Shown: one piece after another, positions 48,431 through 58,095 of the stretch
Layout: every line of letters starts with the position of its first letter
Numbering within the stretch: the stretch's first letter is position 1
Assembly (NCBI GenBank): GCA_963277665.1
Contig: OY728136.1
Span: 1,972,774,576-1,972,838,575, forward strand
DNA length: 64,000 bases
Direction: 5' to 3'
Source of the DNA: Viscum album
Taxonomy: Eukaryota; Streptophyta; Magnoliopsida; Santalales; Viscaceae
Notes under the pieces: generated by a model
What the model was told of the DNA's origin: nothing
What the model saw: only the letters and a program-made list of their open reading frames with translations
Databases searched by the model: none
Program-made: the position numbers and the translations under genes

Positions 48431-51159
48431 TGTAACATCATGATATTTTTAGTAAACAAAATTCAACTTAATTAATAAATAATATACTAAATACTATGTG
48501 ACCATTATAACATAGTCATTAAACATATGTTTGTCACTTTTATGATATGAATTTTAAAAAACCGACATATATGGTTGTGATGAGTATGTTATTTAGAGTC
48601 TGATAAGACCAAATTATTTTATTGTGTTGAAACATACCCTTATAAATAGTAGCATACCCTTATAAATAGTATATAGATAAAAATAATAGTAAACTCACAC
48701 ATGAATTTATTAATAGAAAGACATCTAACAAGTGACAATATGATCATAGTATAAATACTAGTATTTTTTTAAGTCAAACATATTTAACTAAAATTTTTGG
48801 ATTAATTAAATAATTTTAAATAAAATAAAATTTAATAAAATACAATCATATCTTATTATTTTATAGTCTTATAGTTATAAGATAACTTTATAATACCATT
48901 ATTAATTTTTCCGGATGTTATAAAATCTGTTATTATTTTAAAATTGTTATTTTCCGAATAAATTATTATTTTATAAAAAAACTAAATATCTTATATTTAG
49001 AAAGTTATTTTGATTAAATGGATTACATTTTAAAATTATGCTTGTAAAGAAATGTTTGGTGTGATTTTTCGGGATTTTTATGAAATACTTGAATTTTTAC
49101 TCAATAGTGAAATTATATAATTTATGAAATTTTATAATCAAATTAATATAAGCATCATGCATGAGTCATGGATGATGTTAATAGCCATTGGATTGAACTC
49201 ATATGAAATTATTACAGATTGTTTTCAAATCAATCAAGACTATTCATATTCTTTGGAAAAAATAGACAAGTAATTATTAAAATAATGAAAACCCACTCCC
49301 CTCCTCCACTATAAAAACCACCCCAATCCCCCACATCCTCTCAAACCTATCACAATTTATGTTTTTCCTAAATTCTACAAAATACACTTCCGAAGACTCT
49401 TCCCCACATTTAGAAACAACTGGTCTCACTAGAAGTCCAAAAAAGGCCTTATGGATAATCCCATGGAAAAGAGATCAAAAGGTAAAAATCTTACTTCATT
49501 TTCTTGTGTTTTCATTTCAATTATTTCTTTTTTTATACTCACTTCTCCTCCCCTTATCCAAGATGCGTGAAAGCTGAAAAATATTATATATTTTTGATGT
49601 TATAATGTTTAGTGAAAATTCATCTACTTACTTCTTGTCTTTACCCATATTATTCTAGAAATTAAAAACACGTCTGTAATGTGTCGATTTACCAAAAGCA
49701 TGGATGATTTGTTTTAAATTTCCTTTACATAATTCAATTATAGTTTTAAAACCATTTTAATTTTGGAAAAATATTATATAGTGTATTATATGTTGTATCT
49801 TATGTTTTTTAATTAACTTATATGCATAATATTAACGGTATATAATGGCATAAGTTTCGGATTATCGAAGAACCTCTAAATGATCTAAATGAATATCCTT
49901 AATGATTCATCTAATGATTCTCCCTAATAACTCATAATCGAAATAATAAATGGAAAAATTTAGTATTCTAGAAACATATTAACACCATTTTATTCCACAT
50001 TAAGAATTTCATTTCCATTCATCCTGAAAATCAAATACAAATGTTCTGTGGAAATCATGTATAGAACGCAACTAAATTAATGGAAGGAACAAAATAATAA
50101 TAATTAAAGGGTGAAATGATGTTATGAAATGATCATATAATCTGTTTTAGACATCAATGTTACAATATAAAATATTTATAACACTCTTTTAATAGTTATA
50201 CAGGACGTTTAAACACATTTTAAGTAAGATGAACCTGAGGTAAGGGAATTATTAACATAATTTCCATTCTTAAAGTTAACCTTTTACTACATTAATAATG
50301 TGGTATTAAAAATTATTGTGTCATTAATTATGTTTATGTAATGTTTAATTATGTTTATTTATAATGTATGTACAAATTAAAACCACTCTATTAAGTCTCT
50401 ATTCAATTATATTATATTTTTATGGGGATTTTCTTTTAAAATCCTCTTTTAAAAGTATGTTTAAAAAAATTAAAAAGAAATTTTTTTATTAATTTATTCA
50501 TATATTATGATTATGTTATGGATCATGGGAATTTTGTATGATGTAGGGTGGTACTTATATCTCCCTCAAATGTATTGGGTATGTGTGCATTGGAGGTAGG
50601 TTGTATGTCTAGTCCAATTGTAACTGTGATGGTTAGACAATAAGGTATCCATGAGGATAACATTGTATGGTTTCCATGAGGGTTACAAGATTATTTAATT
50701 AATTCCCAAATATATCATTATGTTTCTATTTATGTTAATTATTTTTTTAAATTATCTGGAAATATCATGTTTTACAAAGTAAGTATATATGGTTGAGAAG
50801 AATGTCTTTTTGAGAATGAGTTCATATGTTTACATGTATTCATGGACTAATATTTTTCTTCTTTATTTTATATAACTTAATGAGATTATTTTTCATCTCA
50901 AGTTTTAAAATTATTTTTCACATTATTCATTATATGTTTTCAAGATATTTAAGGTGAAATTGAATATAAATCAAACTAGTTATCTTGTTATTATTTTTTA
51001 AAATATTGATTTCATGTCTGGTTTGTCAAATCCCACAAAATATATAGCTAAAAAGGTCCTGGATTGTATAATTTATTGTGTATTTTTCAATTATTCTATA
51101 ATTAAAAATAATCAAATGTTTTAGTACTGAATTAGGAAGTGCGCGTTGGGGGTTTTACA
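48431..51159 (+). repeat. 3' LTR of gypsy-3
   Basis: Starts TGTAACATCATGATATTTTTAG and ends GGGGGTTTTACA. It keeps the TGT...ACA ends better than its partner. Its own TATA box is at 49309-49319. ORFs in it (such as 49359-49577) are not conserved in the other LTR and are taken as chance. Confidence 0.9.
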
Positions 51160-51164
51160 GTCCC

Positions 51165-53100
51165 AATTGGTTAAATATCGTGATAGGGGGTGAACCAGGG
51201 AATGAAATATTATAACTAATGCCCCTTCGGATCATGTATCTTTAAAAAATTATAATTCTTCTCCTTATCCCAATGTAATTTATAAAAAAATATGATATAA
51301 TGAAAAATAATAAATGATTTTACATTGTTCACCCTTAATGGGATACATCCAAGGAGATTAAAATGGTGATGTGTCAATGTAACAAATCCACTAAGGGTCA
51401 CTGCATGATACATGGTTTGAGAAATATCACCTCTATGTCAAGGATCAATTCCATTACAAGGTTTCAGTTCAACTCAATTATTTATCAGTGGTCACTCCAT
51501 AGGTCTCGTTCTCTAACTCACTGTTGGTGGAAAGGTTAATCTTCTTCCTCTTCAATTTATCACTACACTTGGAAGGGATCCAGACATTTTTTATAGACCT
51601 ATAGGTTCTTTCATTATCTCTAATGAATATATCCTCTATTGTAGATGGATGCTCTGTTAAAGTATAAATTTTACCCAGTAGATGAATCTCAGTTTAATAC
51701 AGATTATAGGTCAATCCTTTTTTATAACTTTTGCAATGCTCATTTCCCTCGCGAAGCTCAACCCTATAACATAGATCAACCATTCATTTAAAAAAACCTT
51801 TTTCAAAGCATGTTACTTTTACTAAGAACAAATTTCCTTTATGAAGATCACATATAATAGTTTTATTTTTATATCCTTAACAGACTCCATGAATTTTAGG
51901 ATGAAAAAATGTTTGGATTGGTTTTTATATCCTTCGTGAACAACCTTTCTTCATGAATATTTTCACAATAACTACCATTGGGAACCACCTTTGAGAATCC
52001 ACAGTCTTAAGATTTGTATTACATTTCTCTTTTTCTGAAGGGGATAGAGGCCTATTTATAGGTGTTTCCACAAATTCCATAATCTTCTAGCCACATCATC
52101 CCCATTTCAGAGAGATCTCCATTTGTTTTGAATTCTTTCTATCTTGCAATGCTCCATGAAATATCATTGTTCATGTTCCTCATCTTAATATAAGATCATA
52201 CCATCAATTATATAACACCTTCGAAAAAAATTCATGTCATAAAGATTATTATTCTAAAAACTCATTACTTTTACATAATTTCTTATGGCCTTCAAAAAAT
52301 ACAATTTTCTCAATACTATCCGAACTCAAAAAAATTTATCCCACAAATATTTCAAGCACTGGATAATGGATTCGAATTTTGAATTCCATTTTCTATACCA
52401 AATAGAGAGATTGTATTTTTTTGTCTTATTTCTTTTTTAACATACAACGTAAAAAAATTCTCTAGAGTTCCAAATCGTTCCATATAAATCTTGTTTATCA
52501 ACAACCACAATCAAAGTATATTTATTGAAATGTTTCCCTCAGAAATTTTTTCCAACCTTCTCCCCTGTTTATATTTTCACAACGTTTCACATTTTGATAC
52601 CTCTTTTAAGGTTCATCATTCTTCTACAAAAATTATCTTCATGGGTTAGGTTCATGATCAATGGTTTACTGAACACAAAATATAAGCCCACATGATCCAT
52701 GATCAGCATTAGATATATGACTATATTGCAATGTTCATCAATGGATCACATCATTACAAAAACTCTCAATTTATATCATCATGAACTCTATATTTTTTAA
52801 ATATGACCTCTTATAAATCACCCTTAGCATCATATTATTTAATACAACCCACCTTCACTACATAAAACTTCCCCTTCTTCGCTTCTCTCCCTTTCATCTT
52901 CTCCCCCTATCTTAATAAAGACATTCAATATAATTTTATAACCAAAATTTCTCACCCATTTTCAATGAAAATTATGGTCATATCATTGTGTTTGGAATTT
53001 GAGTAATGAACATAGTTCATTAAATTATGGAGAAACACAATATACATCGGGGAGAGCGTGTTCCACCACCACCCTTTTTCATGTGAGGGGATTTGACTGA
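51165..53100 (-). repeat. 3' region and probable LTR of a Ty1/copia element
   Basis: This lies downstream of the copia RNase H on the minus strand. A promoter-like CACCTATAAATAGGCCTC is found on the minus strand at 52064-52047, the classic form in copia LTRs. The LTR limits are not visible: gypsy-3 (right duplication ends at 51164) seems to have inserted in or near it, and the second LTR is outside the window. No protein frame is supported in this stretch. Confidence 0.5.
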
Positions 53101-53199
53101 ACTCCTAGAGCATATAAATGTTTTCCAATATCTTCTTTTGGTATGTCATTTAATATAATTTCTATAATATATAGTTTTTTAGGAATGTTTTTAAACTTC

Positions 53200-53460
53200 G
53201 CAAGACATTACTCTACATTCTCCTTTATAAAATGTTACTTGATTTTAATGTTCCTTATCTGTGAGTTATGGACTATATCTTCTCAATGATTTATGGAACA
53301 TGAATTATCACAATTGTTCTTGATAGGAGTCTTCACTTCAACTCCAATATCTTCAAGTAGTTTCTTAATCAACAATAACTAAATATAAACTTTATTAGCT
53401 GCTATATATTCAATTTTTGGGGTGATCAAGGAAATGAAATATTGTTTCATTCTCATCCAA
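53200..53460 (-). pseudogene. Ty1/copia RNase H remnant
   Basis: Read down from 53456 the minus strand gives MRMKQYFISLITPKIEYIAA, family form KKQSSISLSTTEAEYIAA, with the stretch LLLIKKLLEDIGVEVKTPI (family LLWMKQMLKDYGV..xPI). It goes on to KNNCDNSCSINH (family CDNTSAINISKNP) and IRNIKIK-stop-HFIKENVE (family KHIDIRHHFIRDHVE). One stop replaces the Arg of the last block. The order and spacing are those of the copia RNase H domain at the end of pol. Confidence 0.88.
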
Positions 53461-53939
53461 GAGATAAACAATCTGCTAAGATAGAATGTCCAACATGATC
53501 TTGATTTTATATTTTCTCTTGAAAACTCCCAATATACAACTGTATAGACCAATAACTCATGATGATATTTGTCATTATATAGAAATACAAAATCTATTGT
53601 GCCCTTAATACACAGATGAATTCATCTTATTGAAATAAAGTGGGTGTTTTTTGGAATTCATTAATAATGTGATGATTGGAATGTGTCAAAAAAATATTAC
53701 GTATTTTAAATGTCAAGTACAAAATAATTCCATGGATTTATCTAAATTTGGTAACATTAAGTGCATTTAATTAATCATTTTATGATAGTTTCATCTGAGA
53801 AGCCACTAGATTCATCATCTCATAGTAATTATTAATTACAAATATTCTTATAACTACCTTGGAATATTTAAATTGTGAAATAAATGTTCCATTATTTCCC
53901 TGTATCACGTGTAAAATAAAAAAAATGTCAGTTTACCAA

Positions 53940-54340
53940 CAATTGACATTCCAAACTTACATTCAATGAATTTAGAGAACATTCCTCATGATGTTTCATC
54001 TGATCCACCAAAGATTTGGTCGTTTACATAAACTACCATCATCTTCCTTTGATTGTTTTTTTATTAAAAAATATATTATAATCAACTTCACCATGATAGA
54101 AATCAATCTTCTTAGAATACTGATATATCCCTGAATATCAGGCTCTTGGTTCTTGTTTTAACCCATTTAGATCCTTCTTTAGTCTACAAACCCTTTTCTC
54201 AGCTTCATGAATGAGAAAATGATTTGTCTTTTCAACATAATCATCTGTTTTGGGAACCCAATTCAGAAATGATGAATTAATATACATTTAGAAAACATTT
54301 AACATTCGTTTCAATAATATGGAAATGAATAATTTGATTT
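53940..54340 (-). pseudogene. Ty1/copia reverse transcriptase remnant
   Basis: At 54198-54141 the minus strand reads VCRLKKDLNGLKQEPRA, almost the copia hallmark VCRLKKSLYGLKQAPRAW with the final Trp codon turned into a stop. At 54045-54001 MMVVYVNDQIFGGSDE matches the active-site block LxVxIYVDDIIFGSTNE; the YVDD motif has become YVND, so one catalytic Asp is lost. It precedes RNase H as expected. Inactive. Confidence 0.9.
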
Positions 54341-54889
54341 TCTAAATCCATTAAATTGTGGAATATTTTCGTTAACATCGATACCCTCTATTTTGGAGTA
54401 CCCTTTTCATACTAGTCGTTCTTTTTTTTGGATCACCGTACCATATTATTTCTTCTTTTAAAAAACAACCCATTTATTCCGAATTACATTCTTATTTGTT
54501 GTCCTAGAATGAATACATTGGGTGTGGTTCTTCACAATTTTTTCAAGAACATTATTCATTTCCTAGACCCATTTCTTATCTCTAGATTCTTCATCAAAAC
54601 ATTTTGGATCTTCCTATGATAAAAAAGATTCTTGCTACATAATCACCATCATGCTTGTCTACTCTTGTGTTTTTTGATCACTAATAATGTTATGTATATA
54701 AATTTCAAATATTATATTCACTATGTTTCCAGATATCTCATTATTCTCATCCTTCCCATTATCTGAATCTTATTTTCATTCTTCTTATAGTACTAGAATA
54801 TCACTTTATCTTCTTATCTCAACAACATCATCCTCTTGAGACTGATCTAATGTTTGTTGATGATTATTCTAATTTAATAATATAGTTAC

Positions 54890-55123
54890 ATCATTTATCT
54901 CAACTACCTTTCCCACCCTCTTATTGAAGAATTTATATTCATTTATTTTCTTTGGGTATGCAAGAAATATCCCTTCATCTCAACATGATTCATACTTCAT
55001 TTGTTTCTCCATATTAAAAATGAAACACTTTCTTCTGATGAAACAAAAGTAATTCAATGATATATTATTTCCATTCCCAATCTCATAATGATTATTCTGT
55101 TATTTTGGACAAAATCAATCTCT
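54890..55123 (-). pseudogene. Ty1/copia integrase C-terminal part
   Basis: On the minus strand at about 54996-54896 the text DEGIFLAYPKKINEYKFFNK matches the copia block DEGIFLGYSxxSKAYRVFNK, followed by RVGKVVEIND (family RTLxVEESIHVVFD). Before it, KCFIFN matches FGCKCFILN. The frame is cut at 55123 by the CACTA-2 element and resumes beyond 61091. The two sides together give the normal order of integrase blocks. Confidence 0.82.
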
Positions 55124-55140
55124 CACTACTAGAAAAACAG

Positions 55141-55553
55141 GTATTTGCGACTGGCTATTTGCGACGGGATCCCGTCGCAACTGGCTTTTTGCGATGGGCC
55201 CGTCGCTAAAGCCTTTTTTTGCGACGGTCATTCTCCCCGTCACAAATAGTATTCCGTATTTTTGTAAAAAACTTTTAAAATAGTTTTTGCGACGGGACCC
55301 GTCGCAAATACCTTTTGCGACGAGGCCCGTCGCAAATACCTTTTGCGACGGTACCGTCACAAAAACGATTTTAAAAAAAAAATAAAAAACTATTAATAAT
55401 ACTAGTATTTGCGACGGGCATCGTATCCCGTCGCAAATACTATTGATATTATTTACGACGGGACCCGTCGCAAATAATATTTTTTAAAAAAAATTAAAAA
55501 CTATTAATAATACTAGTATTTGCGACGGGTATAGTATCCCGTCGCAAATACTA
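55141..55553. repeat. left subterminal GCGACGGG repeats of CACTA-2
   Basis: GCGACGGG or its complement occurs many times, often as head-to-head pairs such as TTTGCGACGGG-xxx-CCCGTCGCAAA. A 110-bp unit starting ACTATTAATAATACTAG is duplicated in tandem (55389 and 55499). These motifs are the likely binding sites of the element's small DNA-binding protein. Confidence 0.85.
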
Positions 55554-56054
55554 AAAAAAATAAAAAAATAAATTATTAATAAATTATTTTAATTAATATA
55601 ATAATAGAATTATAATTTACAAATGAAAATAATAAATTATTTTAATTACTATAATAATAGTAGAATTATAATTCAAAAATAAAAAATAATAGAATATTAA
55701 TAAATGATTTAATTAATATAATAATATTACAATTATAATTCATAAATTAAAAAATATTAATAAGTTATTTTAATTAATATAAAAATAATAGAATTATTTT
55801 ACATATTCAAATATTAAAATAATTCAAGTATTACAAAAAATATAATTAAATTATAATATTATAAAATTTAATATATATATAAAATTTTAATATATATATA
55901 AAATTTAATATTATAAAATATAAATAATATTATTATTCATATTAATATTGTTTTTTAAAAATATAATATTATTAATATTTTATAATGAGACAGAAACTAC
56001 GAATAGAAAAAAAAATATTTTGATTTCACAAATTTTATAACAGAAATACAAACT
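55554..56054. other. A+T-rich 3' noncoding part of CACTA-2
   Basis: About 500 bases between the subterminal repeats and the stop codon of the Ptta-type gene. It has imperfect short repeats of TAATATAATAATAG-like text and a duplicated TTTAATATATATATAAAATT (about 55869 and 55889). Presumably 3' UTR and spacer. No canonical terminator can be pinned down. Confidence 0.55.
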
Positions 56055-57584
56055 CTAATCTGAAAGAGGGGGGGGGGGAGGTGGGGGATCTGCAGATGGT
56101 GGTGGAGGAAACTCCATCCCTAAAGCATGAGTGAGTCGGCGCATGTACTCCATCTGCTCCTGATGCTGCTGCTGCCACCGACTCGCCTGCTCCTCGTACA
56201 GCTGCTGCTGGCGTCGACGCTCCTCCTCATGCTGCTGACGCATCTGCTCCTGCTCCTGTCGGAGACTCTCTATCTGTGCAGTCTAAGATCGCAACTGATC
56301 CTCATACTGTGTAGAAGAAGATGCACGAGCTCCTCTCGAGCTGGACGCCGACATCGCAGCACTGCCATAATAATCTCCGGGAGTCATTCGAGAGCCGATA
56401 CCAACTACCCGGCCCTTCTCGAAGGCATACTGGGTGGCCTGCATCCATGCCGCCTCATCAAACTGACGGGCAGTGGTCTGATCTGATGACTCGGCCTGAC
56501 TCTCAGGTCGGGCCTGTGACGCTGCGGCCTCATATGACTCCTATAGTTGCAATTTAAAATTAAAATTGTGAATATATTATATGCAGTTAATTTTTAAACT
56601 TGAAAACAAATAATACTGACCACGATGTGATGCTGACGATCACCTCTGAGCTCCCCAGTAGCAGGATCACTATACATCCTCCGATATACGTCGTACTCTG
56701 TCATATCGGGGTGCTCGACAGCCTATAAGAATAAAAAATAAACTGTTAATATTTATAGTTATATAAAATATTTATAAATAATGTACGTACCAGATGCTGT
56801 CTATGAGTACTGAAAGAACGACTCCCAGCTCGATGAGTCACCTCCTGTCTCCCCCGATTCTGCCTCCCCACCGATGATATCCCTTGAAAGGCACCACTCA
56901 ACCAGTGCGCACATAATCCATCCAATACATGGGATGAAATATACTCTGGTCGGTGTGCTCTACATGACTCCTCAAAATCTGACACTCCTGCTTTCTTCAT
57001 CGCAGCTTTTCTTAAATTGTGCAAAAACTGACGAAGGCGATCACACATGGCCACCTCCCATGCCTCGTGGATGGCGTCACGCATGGTATCCTCGATCGGA
57101 TACCATAAACCCTACAAATAAATCAAAATATCAAGTTAGAAATGAAATAATTTTAAAAAAAAAATTATTTATTTACGTACGTACCAACCAATGGCCGAAC
57201 ATGGCCTGCTGCACATCAATGGGAATCTGCTCCCATGTGGTCCACGGCTGAGAGAAATAGTTGCGCAAAATAGCGCTGCCCTGTCCGACTGCTATATGCG
57301 GAAAACTGAAAAAAATAATAAACATTTATTATGTGAATAGTTTAATGAAATCTTAGTCAAATCCACAGGTTATCACACAGGTTATCACACCTCCGGGTGC
57401 GCAGATCAAACCCAAGACGTGGACGTCGCTCGGGGACGGGGTCAGGAATCATCAATCGTGCAAGACCGCGCCCCCTCCGCGTACTCCCTGGAGAGCCTGC
57501 AGGCTGAGGGTCATCTGCCAGCAACTCATCCGCATCGAAAGGCAGGTCAGCCTCCGCCAACTCACGAAATGTGGCCTCATCCAT
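56055..57584 (-). pseudogene. Ptta/En/Spm-type (Transposase_24) gene, five exons, one stop
   Basis: Second gene of CACTA-2. Proposed exons: 57584 to ~57391 (starts MDEATFRELAEADLPF), ~57304-57186, ~57113-56790, ~56724-56622 and ~56540-56055. Introns start GT and end AG. Exon 2 reads NYFSQPWTTWEQIP...MFGHWL. Exon 3 reads FLHNLRKAAMKKAG...LCAHWLSGAFQ...NRGRQEVTHRAGSRSFS, the plant transposase Ptta/En/Spm signature (FQKRSxxNKKNRxxxxxTHTGGSxSF). The last exon has a Gln/Glu-rich coiled coil (EEERRRQQQLYEEQASRWQQ) and a Pro-rich tail. One in-frame TAG near 56283 replaces a likely CAG. This is the best-preserved gene here and is rich in G+C. Probably a DNA-binding partner of TNP2. Confidence 0.85.
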
Positions 57585-57679
57585 CTGAAACAGAAAATGT
57601 TAATGTTAGCAAATAATTGATAATAACTATTATATATACATATATACATATTATGATTGTATATAAATACCATGGAATT

Positions 57680-58090
57680 CTATAAGTGTTCATCTTCATC
57701 ATCATCTTCATATATGTCAATGTCATCTTCATATTCCTCCACAACATCATCGATATCCATTCGAGTTGCAGTTGCTTCATCTCTTACCATTTCAAATTCA
57801 TGTGTGACATCATTAACATCATCGTCACCACCGACTCTTAAATGTGGGGTTTCGTCATCGATACTCATGTCTCTTTGTAAAAAAGATTGATTTTGAGTAC
57901 TCTCTTGAAAAACTTCAATTCTTTGTACATCAGTGAAAGCACATTCACTTTGACTAAACTGATTGTCTCGAATTTTGATTTTTATTACACTCCACCAATC
58001 AGTCAAGTCTCTTGATGTTGTACAGTACTTTGCATAATAAACTTGATATGCCTGTTGAGCCAATAAGAATGGTTCATTTACTACGAGAAC
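57680..58090 (-). pseudogene. C-terminal stub of TNP2 transposase (CACTA-2)
   Basis: The minus strand from 58090 reads SVLVVNEPFLLAQQAYQVYY then TSRDLTDWWSVIKIKIRD. This is the end of the DUF4216 domain of TNP2 (family DPFILASQAQQVFYxxD...W.VV). An acidic tail follows (DDVVEEYEDDIDIYEDDDED) to a stop at 57680. The frame is open for about 137 codons. Everything upstream, including the catalytic Transposase_21 domain, is missing: the 10-bp repeat array starts directly at its 5' edge. An intact TNP2 has several hundred more residues. Confidence 0.85.
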
Positions 58091-58095
58091 ACTTT

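Larger units (their letters stand above)
45465..51159 (+). mobile_element. gypsy-3: complete LTR element with ~200-bp interior
   Basis: Two direct repeats, 45465-48228 (2764 bp) and 48431-51159 (2729 bp), surround only 202 bases. The interior has a tRNA-Met primer site (TGGTATCAGAG, 48231) right after the left LTR and a purine tract (AAGGGGGAGAA, 48420-48430) right before the right LTR. The element is flanked on both sides by GTCCC (45460-45464 and 51160-51164), a perfect 5-bp target duplication. There is no gag or pol. LTR starts (TGTAACATCATG) and overall design suggest chromovirus ancestry. The two LTRs differ at many positions, so the insertion is old. Confidence 0.93.

Noticed and set aside
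56127..56557. Plus-strand frames of up to 119 codons (Leu- and Ser-rich)
   Set aside because: They are shadows of the minus-strand coiled-coil exon of the Ptta-type gene.
57657..57890. Ser-rich plus-strand frame
   Set aside because: Shadow of the acidic C-terminal tail of the TNP2 stub on the other strand.
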